Translations under genes and position numbers: made by a program
Source of the DNA: Diphasiastrum complanatum
Taxonomy: Eukaryota > Streptophyta > Lycopodiopsida > Lycopodiales > Lycopodiaceae
Assembly (NCBI GenBank): GCA_029204225.1
Contig: CM055106.1
Span: 4,812,858 to 4,876,857, forward strand
DNA: 64,000 nucleotides
Direction of reading: 5' to 3'
Part shown: one piece after another, positions 53,742-64,000 of the stretch
Layout: each line of letters begins with the position of its first letter
Position numbering within the stretch: position 1 is the stretch's first letter
Notes under the pieces: generated by a model
Database searches by the model: none
Told to the model about the DNA's origin: nothing
What the model saw: the letters and a program-made list of their open reading frames with translations, nothing else

Positions 53742-54540
53742 TCGACCTAACTTTGAGCACTTACCCAATCTGGAAAAGGTGCTGAAGAAATGTCACGAAT
53801 ATCAGGTATCTTTGAATCCAGAGAAGTGTCAATTTTGGGTGACACATGGCCTAATTATTGGCCATATAGTATCCAGACACGGGATCGCCACATGGACATA
53901 TCAAACATAAGGATCATAGTCAATCTACCACCACCAGGGACGGTCCACGGAGTCTACATTTTCATAAGACATGCTAACTACTACCATATGTTCATTCTAG
54001 ATTTTGCAAAGTTAGCACGACCAATCTACAAACTCACAATAGAACCACATTGGACAGAGGAAGCCCTACAGGCATTCCAAAAGCTTAAGGATGCATTGGT
54101 CTTAGCGCCAATATTATGGCCACCCAATTGGTCCATAGAGTTTCACCTGCATACAGATGCATCAAAGTATGTAGTGGGAGCTGTCTTAACCCGACTAGGA
54201 GAATACAAACAAGATTTTCCAATCCGATTTGCAACTTGACAGCTCAGTGACTCAGAGATGAATTATTCAACAATAAAGCAAGAGGCACTGGCTATGATTT
54301 ACGCGATTAAGAAGTTTTGGCATTATTTGATGGCCACACATTTTGATTTCTATACGGACCATCAACCCTATTATATCTTGTTAATAAAACTTGCAACATA
54401 GGGAGAATCACCCATTGGTTACTTCTATTGTCGGAGTTTGATTTTTGAATAGTGGTTCGCAAGGGAAAGCAACATTACATGGCAGATCATGTGTCACGAA
54501 TCAAGGGAAAGGAAATTGCAGCCCTACCTGATGATTAGCT
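53742..54540 (+). pseudogene. Gypsy-2 RT C-terminus and RNase H
   Basis: Starts in RT (HLPNLEKVLKKCHEYQVSLN, PEKCQFW, HIVSRHGIA). After a frame change it continues with HANYYHMFILDFAKLARPIY, LQAFQKLKDALV, FHLHTDASKYVVGAVL, FPIRF, a stop, then EALAMIYAIKKFWHYL and FYTDHQ, with further breaks. The palm with YxDD is absent; the element is truncated on the left by copia-E. Closely parallels gypsy-1 pol. Confidence 0.85.
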
Positions 54541-54759
54541 ACCTCACACTACCTTATTTTACATTGACACTATACCTGAATGGGTCGCAAATATAGTTGA
54601 ATATTTAATGTGGGGCCAACTAGATAAATCTTTACCCAAGGTGGAACATAAAAAACTGATTCTAAAAGCTAGACCTTATCAGCTGATGGCCAGCCAATTA
54701 TATCGAAGAAGACCAGACGATATTCTTCATAAATGTATTCTTCCACACGAGGCCACCTA

Positions 54760-55830
54760 GATTATCTCAATTTCGCATGAAGGCATGAGTGGTGGTCATT
54801 TTACATCTGACATTACAATTCGCAAGATTTTGCAATCAGGATGTTGGTGGCCAACGATTCATAAGGATACAGATGAATACTTGAAAAAAGTGCGATGTGT
54901 GTCAGAGAGCTAGGAGGCCAACAAGGCTGAACTATGATCTTTTAAATCCAGTTCTAGCTCAAGCACCATTCGAGAAGTGGGGGTTGGACTATATTGGTCC
55001 AATTCATCCTATCACAAGAAGTTCACAAGCCCAATATATTATCGTGGCCACAGATTACCTCACCAAGTGGGTCGAAGCCAAGATAGTGTGAACAGTTGAC
55101 GCTCGAGCAATTGCCAAGTTTCTGTATGAGAATATCATTGTGCACTTCGGATGCCCGATGGAAATAGTCAACGATCGCAGAAGCCATTTTGTTAATGAGA
55201 CCATCAAGGTTCTATTGGAGAAATTCTTCGTGATCCATAGATTCAACACACCTTATTATCCTCGCGGTAATGGACAGGCCGAATCATCCAATAAGATCCT
55301 GTGTGACGTGCTCACAAAAACAGTTGAAGCTAGCAAATCTGATTGGGAGCACAAGTTATATGCTGCTATGTGGGCATATAGGACAGCTTACAAAAGAAGC
55401 ACTGACCACACGCCATTTCAGTTGGTCTATGGTCAGATGTCATAATGCAAATAAAGTTTTTGGTCTCTTCATTAAGGATCACTACAACACAATGCCTTGA
55501 TGAATCCAAATCTCTACAATCATGCCATGGAGCACTGCATAAACTCTATGAGACACGCTTACTAGTTGTGCATGCATTGGCAGCTGAGAAGGAACATCGC
55601 AAGGCATGGAATGATCGTTGATTGCGCCAAAAAGGTCTTCGATCTGGAGATTTGGTCCTCACGTATAAAAGACCAAGGCAATCAAGGGAAAGTTGAAGTT
55701 CATAGGTGAAGGCCTGTTCCGAGTAAAAGAGATCCTCAGCCATGGAGTCGTGAATCTCGAGCAGTTAGATGGGATGCCATTCGACACACCCATCAATGGT
55801 AGCCAGTTGCACAAGTATTGGCCACCATAG
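54760..55830 (+). pseudogene. Gypsy-2 integrase
   Basis: HHCC region HEGMSGGHF, CWWPTIHKD, then a frame change at the CxxC ([11 protein letters not shown]). The core has [16 protein letters not shown] and GNGQAESSNK with 35 residues between Asp and Glu, so the DD35E triad is complete, but a stop lies at 55088-55090. The frame breaks after LVYGQM (55440), and the tail (EKEHRKAWNDR, KGKLKF, INGSQLHKYWPP) is in pieces. Dead copy of the same lineage as gypsy-1. Confidence 0.88.
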
Positions 55831-55874
55831 TGAAGCAGATCAAGGATGGTGATGACAAGTTGTAAATGGCTACA

Positions 55875-56012
55875 TCTAGAAGGTCATCACAACCATATCT
55901 AGAAATATCTAGTCATATTGAACTAGACCCATCAAGATCTAGCAAGATCTAATAGGATCTGACAACATTCGACAAGATCCAAGTGAGATCTAGATCCAAA
56001 TAGGATCAACAG
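55875..56012 (+). repeat. AGATCT/ATCTAG array after gypsy-2 pol
   Basis: ATCTAG or AGATCT-type cores occur at about 55874, 55897, 55907, 55935, 55945, 55955, 55975, 55986 and 55992. Neighbour spacings are mostly 10-11 bp or multiples of it (10, 10, 10, 20, 11). It starts about 45 bp after the end of pol. Confidence 0.7.
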
Positions 56013-57117
56013 GGAAGCAGATCATCAGATTACATCAATCAGCCTCCCTTCTTGCAAATCAGGGACATCGATCTCAAGAAAACGTAACAAAATAAAGACA
56101 AAATTCACTTAAACTGATGGATCAGCTACCAAATGTCCATCAAAATTCTCAGATAAATCTCCATCTGGAATACCAGTCTACAAGAGCTAAGGATCGGATA
56201 ATTTCAAGATCTCGTCAAAAAAACACTAAAAAAGAGCACTTTTTCCATGATTTTTTGAGATCTCTTGGGAATTAACTCTTGAAACTTCGACAATCACCAA
56301 ATCTGACTCAGATACATCTATGAAAATATATGCGAGAGTTACTAATGGAAAAATCATCAAAGTTGAGTGTCTGCAAGGGTTATGAAAGGCAGAATGTTTG
56401 GAACCTTCACAGAGTATCAAGATCAACAAACCAACCTTTGTAGAGGGCATAAATGAAATCAAAGTAGTGAAATTAGCCTGCCTACATGATCTGATCTTGA
56501 AAATCCAATAACTAGAACAAGTTGTGCGAGAGATCACCTCTTGTGAGGGTTGAACCTTCATAGACAATCTGAACCTTCGCAAACTTCTCTGAGATCTTAG
56601 AATATTGTGAAGAAGGTCCCTGCAAAATTTTGGTTGGAACTGAACTGAAAAAAGTGCATTTCACCTAATATGCACTCTAAATTCCGCTATATAAGGGCAA
56701 AATTTGAGTCATTTTGTTAAATTTCATATGCTCAGTCTTAAACAAATCATTGAAATAATGAGCATCTTGAAAACAGCCGAAGGCCGACTACATGTTTTGG
56801 ACCTTCACATTTTTACCTTTGGGATTTCTTAGTGACTTAACCATTTTAGGCACCTTCATCTTTTTCGCACAAGACGGACCACGTAACGGTGATCACTGGC
56901 CACGGTGGGCACTCGGAGCTTCTGCACAAGTCGCGCATTCAAATTTTTTTGAGTACTACTTGGATCAAATAGCACATTCACATCTTTCTCCAAAAAATTA
57001 TCTCTCACACAAAATAATTCATTAGGCTTGAAAGAGAGTGCACTAAAGTTACAAGTACAGACACAATTATTCAACAAATTGATTTTTTTTTACTTGCTGA
57101 TAAATCCATGGTCATGA
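56013..57117. other. Unassigned sequence after gypsy-2
   Basis: No gene motif. Probably the 3' non-coding part of gypsy-2 followed by unrelated sequence; its LTR could not be defined from this window. Confidence 0.4.
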
Positions 57118-57912
57118 AACTTGACGACTTTGCTTTCTGTTCGGGGCACTGTATGGCAAGGTGCTCGGGTTTATTGCAGAGGAAACACATATTCTGTTTA
57201 AGCACCACCAATTGTGCTTTGTCTTTGACCACCAGTTTCCTCTTCTTCTTCTTCTTCTTTAACTATTGGTATGCTTCTGCTTCCAGCTCATCAAAAAACT
57301 GCTTTTACGATTGTTTGATTTTTCTTGTTTGGGTTTCAGGGACATTTGGCCATGCATGCTTTTCTGTGATGCAACAGCTGCACTATCATAGGCTTTCGCC
57401 ACACGGATAGCATACTCTATTGAGTTAAGGATATTTCGTTTGCATTCATTGTGATAGTCAGCTGGCAGTCCGGCAATAACTTGCCACTGTGCTAACTTAC
57501 GATCAAATAGTGGCACCTTGGCCAAAGAGTCCAAGAACTCTTGGACATAACCGTCCAGTTCTTGGCTGTCCATTTTGCAGTTGATAAACCAAATATACAG
57601 CTCGGAATCGTCTATCATGACAAAAGCTTTCTGGAACCCTGTCAGAAATTCAGCCCAAGTCACCGGTTTCGTGGAAAGTTCCCTCCACCAAGAAGAGGTT
57701 TTGCCTTTTAGAAACAATAGAACCGATGATATTCGTTTATCCTCTGGGACATTGTGCAAGCTAAAATAGCTTGTCCAATGGTTTATCCAGTCTTGAACAG
57801 CTTTCGGACGTTTAAATTTTTTATCGCCAGAAAATATTTTCGGTTGGTAGCCCAAGTTGTTAGAGTTAATAGCTTGCAATTGATTAAATAGATTTTGCAT
57901 TTGTTTATCCAT
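57118..57912 (-). pseudogene. Antisense Ty3/gypsy gag with zinc knuckle
   Basis: A 217-codon antisense frame (57912-57259) with the Retrotrans_gag layout: FKRPKAVQDWINHWTSYF, KGKTSSWWRELS, TGFQKAF, LDGYVQEFLDSLAKV and QWQVIAGLPADYH. Beyond the stop a second frame gives the knuckle CFLCNKPEHLAIQC (about 57148-57189). Few breaks compared with other fragments here, but no pol follows. Confidence 0.8.
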
Positions 57913-58005
57913 TGTTTATTGCTCTGATGAAATTCTGAAACTGCCTTGCCTAAAGTTTGCAACAGTTTTTCTGAATCTAGGGTGTCATCACTGTGATAGC
58001 AATAT

Positions 58006-58043
58006 AAAGTCCTCACAACAGGATTCTAGTCTAAGCATACCAA
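58006..58043 (+). repeat. Dispersed repeat shared with the window's right end
   Basis: ATAAAGTCCTCACAACAGGA and the following TTCTAGTCTAAG recur at 63963-64000, the last bases of the window. The extent beyond 64000 cannot be seen. Confidence 0.8.
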
Positions 58044-58272
58044 CACATGGGAACTAATGGAGGCTAAATCAACCCAACCAAACCTAGATCGTACAAATCT
58101 AGCCCCCAAGCTATGGATCAATCAGAATCATGGAAAGAGGAGTCACACCAGCAGCATGTAGCTACCAATCACAAAATCAAGCATACACTAGTGAGAGCCC
58201 AACAAGTATACTTAAACCCTCCAAGGCCCATGCACCACTAGTAGTGCACTCTGGCACCTCACTGGACACCTC

Positions 58273-58485
58273 TGCAGCCTATCTAGGCCACATCATCCAG
58301 TTTCCTAATAACTTACTAATAGACCCATACCAACTCCACCACCATGTGTTTAGGCCTACAACCATTAATTATGACCATGTACACATAAGGGCCCCAATTC
58401 CTTTATAGTCACAATTAACTTACGGGTTGTTGGTCTACCAGTCCCTAGCGTGGACACGCTACCCGAGACCAATCATGGGCATGAT
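58273..58485 (+). repeat. Dispersed repeat shared with 29372-29525
   Basis: Same blocks in the same order as the left copy. The open frame that crosses it has no family motif and is not called a gene. Confidence 0.65.
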
Positions 58486-59339
58486 AGTCCTAATATTGTA
58501 ACTCATGGAAGGTCATTTGAAATCATTGGCCATTGTTCATTTGCTATATAAAGTTACAATATCACGTCTCTATTGGTTGGTTTGATAGTTGTAGGAATTG
58601 CAACACCATGTTGAGATTAGAAGAAACTTCCTGTTTTCATTAATAAAAAATGGAAAAACTCATCGAAGTACAAAGAAATGCATGTAGAAAGTATAAAGGC
58701 CATAAGGTGGATTGAGATATTGTACATCAACTATAACAAAGCAAATATCACACAAAGTAGCTATTGAGATCCTATTGCTTGATGTAAGTCACTAGCTAAG
58801 ATAGTTGCAAATTTAGGTAGTGCAAGAAGCTGTGAAGCAGCCGTTCTTGCAACTACGACACGTCATGTGGGACAGGCACTGATATCACTCTATGAGTAGA
58901 AATTAGGCGTCTGAGATAGCCATGCAATCCTCTAATACCGGTAACCTTATACGAAAAAAATACATAATCAATTCAGGCGTTAGAGACAGCCAAAATACCA
59001 TTTGTGTGAGAGGAACGAGAGTTATCATTCAACAAGAATGCAAAGGTGTAGAACAATAGCAAATCTATATATTGAAGTTGTAAATACAATGATCAGACCA
59101 CAATACAATTGTGTTGATAAGCGCATGATCCTACTAACATATTCAAGACAATTCTCTCTATAATCACTAGCTCTGAGGAGTCAGCTACTGATAAAAAAAC
59201 GTTCTCCGCTATCTGACTTCGTATCATGTCTTCTATATTACAATCACTCAATCACATGTATATATACATATCAGCTGAAAAATCTTGTACTAACTTAACA
59301 TTACAATTACAAGATTGATAATATCTCTTAAACTGGTCA
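58486..59339. other. Unassigned spacer
   Basis: No gene or recognised element. Confidence 0.4.
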
Positions 59340-59827
59340 GCAGTTCATTGATGGAGCATGAAGGCTATATGGTCTGATAGCGAAAATCCGTATATTTCTG
59401 CAGACTAGAAATGCGACACTCCTTGGCCTTTTGGCCGTTGCCTTTACCTGAGGGCAGCCTTCAGGATTTGTAAAATACTTTTGACATTTGGAAGACACCT
59501 TCGGCATTTGTAGGACACCGCCTTTGTCTGTAGGACAGCTTCGGCCTATTGTAGAGCAATGTCGTCTTTTTTGCCTATTGAAAATTGCATGCAAGAAATT
59601 TTCTCTTGTGTAGAAACCCATGTGAAACTTGCAGTGTCACCTATCAGAAAACTCCATGCAAGCATTTTTCGGCTGTGTAGAAAAATGCGAGTAAAACCAT
59701 ACTATAGCGATAAGAATGCAGACTGTTTCAAAACTATTCATTTTCATCAAGTTACATTTGAGAGAGTAAAACTTAGAGAAGGAACGAGGGCTGTTGAGAT
59801 GAGTAGGAGTTAGATTAAACTTCAACA
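59340..59827 (-). mobile_element. LTR related to copia-C LTR (outer part)
   Basis: On the minus strand it starts TGTTGAAGTTTAATC right after the purine tract AAGGGGGAG (59828-59837). It shares GGCCTTTTGGCC and GCATTTTTCG / GTGTCGCC-type units with 20300-20700 at similar distance from the LTR start. The inner end is unknown. Confidence 0.5.
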
Positions 59828-59874
59828 CTCCCCCTTAAGCTAACTGCCATGAATCTGATCTGCAATTGAGATTA

Positions 59875-60615
59875 TGTAGTGGGTTTCTTTCCTTGCCTAA
59901 CCTGAATCCAAGATCTAGTCAATCTAGCATCAAAGAGACGGAGTTAGTTGTCACGCGGAGGTTCGTTCCCATGAGAGCGATAGTATAGTTCAAATTTCAA
60001 CATGAATGGAGGATCTAACACTAACATCCATTGACACTAAGCATTAACACTACATCCATTAACCCTAAATCAACAACAATGATAGAAACTTACTCTTCTC
60101 TCTCTCCCTTTCTCTCTCTTCCTTTCTCTCTCACAAAAAGCATAAGAAATAGCAATCCCAATAATGATCAGATCCAACAATTAGCAAAATCCAAAGAAAG
60201 CATTAGAAATGGAGGAGAAGAGAGGAAGAGCAAGGACATTCATCAATCCATTTCTAAAGAGAACCAATCTGCTTTATTGAAATGAGGAAATGAACACGAG
60301 GAACAACTAGAGTTGGTCCCTTTTTATAGTAGAGAGGAGGATCCTAGCCTCTGAATCCTATTGATCCAGTCTTGCCTCTCTTTTTATTCAAATTTAAAAA
60401 AGTGTGAGAACCATCAAAATTGGAGGGAAACCCAACTTTATTCACTAGCTTGACATTTAGGCCCTGCGACATTAAAAGTCCCACAAAAAGGCCTAAAGTC
60501 CTTTTATTAACATTTAACTAATCAATCAAATAACTATGTGACACGTAGGGTGCCAAATCCCTCTCACTTATTAACTAGGGTTAGGGTTGCCTAGGGATCC
60601 GCAAACCCTCCAACA
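59875..60615 (-). mobile_element. LTR family L2, copy 2
   Basis: Reverse complement of the 21232-21965 LTR: starts TGTTGGAGGGTTTGCGGATC at 60615, ends CCCACTACA at 59875. It contains the same CTATAAAAAG TATA box (about 60322-60331, minus strand). The extra-ORF remnant at 60669-61211 lies just upstream on the same strand, so this is best read as the 3' LTR of a gypsy-1-like element. Confidence 0.8.
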
Positions 60616-60619
60616 GTAT

Positions 60620-60641
60620 CCGCCACCAAAACTGGTGGCGG
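60620..60641. repeat. 9-bp perfect hairpin before the L2 LTR
   Basis: CCGCCACCA, loop AAAC, TGGTGGCGG. It lies 5 bp outside the LTR, between it and the extra ORF, where a polypurine tract is expected. Confidence 0.75.
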
Positions 60642-60668
60642 TCCCATGACACCTGCAATATGCAGTTA

Positions 60669-61211
60669 TTAGAGACTTTTATTGGCTTCATGCCGAATCT
60701 TAATTAAATGATACTGCACCTTCTCCATAAAGTCAAGGCGTGCAGTATTGAAATCCAAATTATGCGGCAGAAAACAACAGTGGGCTCCGGCAATCCATTT
60801 GGAAGTTGTCCATGAGGTGAAGCGGGATTCCCAAGAGCCTCCCATCATAGCCGCACGAAAATACAGTCGAGCAATCGGCAGCTGATCTTTGATTTGCTCT
60901 GAGGCCATCGGCTTATTTGGATCAAATGCTAGGGTAGGAAGACAATTGTCCCATTTGGTTGCCACTGACGCCAACAGAGTTAGATCTTTTGCAAACATTG
61001 CCGATTGTTGCACTGTTGGATCCGGAGAGTGGACATACTCTCTCTGATATGCCTGTAAGGCCCGGTGGAAATCCACTAAAATATTCCAACTGTAAGACTG
61101 GTGAATGATTGGCCAATTGGGCGTATGGATGGTGATTTTATCTATAGCCAATCCCAAATCTTTCCATTTTTGTCTTCGTGGCATTGGCACGTAATAAGGG
61201 TCTACCCGCAA
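60669..61211 (-). pseudogene. Relative of the gypsy-1 extra ORF, part 3
   Basis: A 180-codon antisense frame. It shares with 13880-14311 the order DPYY / NPYYY, a long helical stretch, WDNCLPTLAFDPNK versus WDQGLLPIALDINK, and ARLYFRAAM versus ARLYYRTAL. It extends further at the C-terminus. The frame is open from Met to stop, but no coiled-coil part is visible upstream (to 61310), so it is a fragment. Function unknown. Confidence 0.65.
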
Positions 61212-61310
61212 CTGGCGAGGGCTGGCGACGTAACTCGTAATTAATTTCAGAGTTTTCTCAAAAATCGTGATTCTCCATGCCGGCTGCTCTGCATTTGGAT
61301 TTATTTCATA

Positions 61311-61760
61311 AGCAAGAAATCAGACGCTTTTGCTAAGTTCAGGGAATTCAAGGCATTAGTTGAAAAGCAAACATGAAGTTACATCAAGACATTGAGATCT
61401 GATGGAGGTGGTGAGTATTTTTCGACATAATTGATTGATTTTTGCAAAGATCAAGGGATCAAGAGGCAGACTACAATACCTTATTCACCGCAGCAAAACG
61501 GAGTTGCAGAGCGAAAGAATAGATCCATTGTTGAGATGGCCAAGGCAATGCTCAAAAGCAAGGGTATGCCAAACACCTTTTGTGCAGTAGCTTGCAGCAC
61601 AGCTACACACATCTTGAATTGGTGTCCTACGAAATCTGTGAAAGATAAGACACCTCACGAAGCTTTTACTAGAAAGAAACCTAATATTTCTCATTGAGAG
61701 TATTTGGTTGTGATGCTTATGTTCATATTCTTGATGAGAAATGAAGGAAATTGGATGCAA
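61311..61760 (+). pseudogene. Copia-B integrase
   Basis: Integrase core end: SDGGGEYF-like start near 61395, then IDFCKDQGIKRQTTIPYSPQ, NGVAERKNRSIVEMAKAML, HILNWCPTKS and TPHEAFTRKKPNISH, with a stop at 61696. Same family as copia-A, without the gypsy-1 insertion, so it shows the intact target sequence around the CTGAA site. Confidence 0.85.
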
Positions 61761-62950
61761 AAGCTATCAAGTATATTTTTCTTGGATATGATGAGAAGGC
61801 CAAGGCATATAGGATGTATGATACAAATGCACAGAAGCGTACATGTCAAGAAAGAAGTGGATTTTGACGTAGAAGATCCAATGGAAAAAGATAAGTTTGA
61901 AGTTGAAATCCCTAAGAGAGTACCTAAATGGTACTTATCAGTCACAAGTGAGAAACCTTTCATGAAGCAAAGGAGCACAAGGAGTGGTGTGCAGCAATGG
62001 AAACAGAAATGGAGGCCATATCAAAAAATAGGACGTGGAACTTGGTTAAGCTCCTGAGGGTAAGACACCTATCACTTGCAAATGGATTTATAAGATCAAA
62101 TATGGAGCATATGGGCAACTCAACAAGTACAAAACACGGTTGGTTGTGAGAGGATTTGAGCAGCAGGAAGGCATTGATTTTGAGAAAACCTTCACACCCA
62201 TAGCTAAGATGGTAACTATACGTTCTATCATTGCTATTTCTACTTTCCATGGTTGGAAGATCTAGCAAATGGACATTAAATCTGCTTTTCTTAATGGAGT
62301 GCTGGATGAAGAGGTGTATTTAGTACAACCTCAAGGATTTGTTCAGCCAGGGAGAGAGCATCTTGTTTGTAAGCTCAACAAAGCTATCTATGGATTGAAA
62401 CAAGCACCACGGGCGTGGTACTCTTGCATTGATGAACACTTCAAGCAAAGGGGAATGGTAAAGAGTAAGGCTGATCCTAATTTTTACATTCTAAAGAAAG
62501 ATTCAGATATAGTGTTCATTGTTTTGTATGTGGATGATTTGATTATTACAGGAAGTAATGAGAACTTAATTGATGAAATCAAATCAGATCTTTCCAATTC
62601 TTTTGACATGAGCGATCTAGGATTGATGCACTATTGTCTTGGCATTGTATGACAAAAAGAAGAGGTTATCTTTCTTACACAAAGTATTTATGCACAATAT
62701 TTGCTTTATAAGTTCAATATGCAGGATCGTAAGCCTTTGAGTACACCGATGGATGTCAACATGAAGCTTACTGCATATGATGAATCTGAGAAAGTAGATG
62801 CTTACTTGTACATGGCAGTTGGTGGGTAGTTTGATCTATTTGACACACACACGACCTGATATTTCTTATGTTGTTGGTGTTGTTAGTCAATTTATGCAAA
62901 ATCCTAGTCAAGCACACTGGAAGTCTACTAAACGTATTCTCAGGTACATT
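61761..62950 (+). pseudogene. Copia-B reverse transcriptase
   Basis: After a broken linker: CKWIYKIKYGAYGQLNKYKT, RGFEQQEGIDFEKTFTPIAK, MDIKSAFLNGVLDEEVYLVQ, KAIYGLKQAPRAWY, and LYVDDLIITG with the catalytic Asp pair kept. Stops occur at 62264-62266 and 62651, then frames scatter to about 62950. Confidence 0.88.
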
Positions 62951-63083
62951 CGATCTTGTTTTTTATAAGTTTGAAGATCAAATGGTAGATAATTTTACTA
63001 AGTCATTAGGTAGATGTAAATTTGAGAAGTTTCGTACTTTATTAGGAAATGAAGAATGTAATTTTATCATTGAGGGAGAGTGT
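62951..63083 (+). pseudogene. Copia-B pol terminus after RNase H deletion
   Basis: Sequence jumps from the RT connection (ILRYIRS-like) to FYKFEDQMVDNFTKSLGRCK and the pol terminus, so nearly all of RNase H has been deleted. It ends at the PPT GAGGGAGAG. Confidence 0.8.
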
Positions 63084-63316
63084 TAGAAACCAATGATAAA
63101 CTTGTTACTATTAACGATTTATTGTTGACAACTGTTACCAACTATAAGTAGCTGTAGGCTAGTCTATAGTCAACTACTAGTTTTTTCTCTCTCTATATTC
63201 AGGGTTTTTTGTACTCTCTTTCATTCAGTGTGATACAGTGATTGTGTGTTCTTTCTCCTTCTCTTATGGTGATTGCTTATGATGAATGATTGATAGTGCT
63301 TATCAGATCATTGACA
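63081..63316 (+). mobile_element. Copia-B 3' LTR
   Basis: Starts TGTTAGAAACC after the PPT and ends CATTGACA; aligned with the copia-A 3' LTR (5314-5576). Confidence 0.75.
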
Positions 63317-64000
63317 CCTATTATACTAATAGTAGAAATGGCGGTCTTGCAATTAAACTGTGGGTTCGAGGAGCATACTATCAACTTTGACTTGGCAGAC
63401 TTTAAGTGAATAATTACATCATTTTGGGTCATGCTTGTGAAGAGCACAAGCAACAATTTTGTGTAGCATATTAAGTGGCAAGCTTTAAAATGAAGAACAT
63501 GTCCATCTCTCATACCTAGGAAGACAAATTTATGTCACATGATTTCCCTTAGAACTAGTAAGCCTTTTATCAGTTTTGCTTCTGTACATTCATTCTACAT
63601 AAGTTAGTCAATAAGATGATAAAAGCACATGAATACAAAACAAAGATACAATGAGTTTTTGCAAATATAATGCCTCTGATCAACTTTTTTATTTTGTGTG
63701 ATTTCATGGTGCAACACATGATATAGTTTTTGTTGTAAGGTGAAGCTCACAAGATAGTCGAAATCTATTGTGGAAGTTGTTAGTTTGTATAATAACATTT
63801 GTAATTGCATGCATATCTTCAAAATGGATGTACATCCTATTTCAGCTTTAGATATCAAATCGACTTTGGAGTATAAAATGTTGTTTGAGGTTGTTTGCTT
63901 GATCACTTTGTCAAATACAAAGGGGTTAAATTAGGCAGCTGGCATGATGATTATTAGTCCTTATAAAGTCCTCACAACAGGATTCTAGTCTAAGAGTACC
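63317..64000. other. Unassigned sequence to window end
   Basis: No gene motif. The last 38 bases repeat 58006-58043. Confidence 0.45.

Overview
The window looks like nuclear DNA from a land plant with a large, transposon-rich genome. The basis is one plant-type host gene with a 10 kb intron, set in layers of Ty1/copia, Ty3/gypsy and LINE remnants. A gymnosperm would fit, but the sequence alone does not settle this. I see no bacterial or organellar genes, no rRNA or tRNA gene and no CRISPR array.

Host gene. The only cellular gene I can support is a UCH37/UCHL5-type (plant UCH2-like) ubiquitin C-terminal hydrolase on the + strand. It has five exons: 31028-31058, 34645-34691, 35334-35380, 35486-35588 and 45561-46358. 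Splice phases agree and give 341 codons, with the catalytic Gln76, Cys82, His157 and Asp172 and the C-terminal UCH37-like tail all present. A telo-box and pyrimidine patch lie upstream. Intron 4 (9,972 bp) holds antisense copia and LINE fragments.

Left flank (1-30.7 kb). A Ty3 gag remnant lies at 3.5-4.5 kb. An antisense copia element (copia-A; 3' LTR at 5314-5576) is split by a complete Ty3/gypsy element (gypsy-1, 6894-15286). Gypsy-1 has 5-bp target duplications (CTGAA), LTRs of about 808 bp, a tRNA-Asp-type primer site, a decayed pol and a roughly 3 kb extra coding region after integrase. Farther right come a tandem pair of 1.15 kb LTR-like repeats (16.3-18.6 kb), a copia gag with primer site and putative LTR (19.3-20.7 kb), another LTR (21.2-22.0 kb), gag remnants, a short-motif array with telomere-like bits (24.7-25.3 kb), an antisense LTR with primer site (26.0-26.5 kb), a W-box array ahead of a TATA box (27.3-27.55 kb) and a gypsy integrase remnant (28.1-28.8 kb). 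That integrase is followed by an 11-bp array of heat-shock-element-like palindromes.

Right flank (46.4-64 kb). This holds a palindrome-rich array (49.86-50.17 kb) and a compact copia element (50.7-53.7 kb) whose single RT/RNase H reading frame is open but carries YVND instead of YVDD. Then come gypsy-2 (53.7-55.8 kb) followed by an AGATCT array, an antisense gag (57.1-57.9 kb), an antisense LTR with an extra-ORF relative of gypsy-1 (59.9-61.2 kb), and a second member of the copia-A family (61.3-63.3 kb).

The main unexpected pattern is that non-coding parts of several unrelated LTR elements carry arrays of short, often palindromic motifs, and all three gypsy integrase genes have one just downstream. 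The second is the extra, coiled-coil-bearing coding region of gypsy-1, which has a diverged relative 46 kb away.
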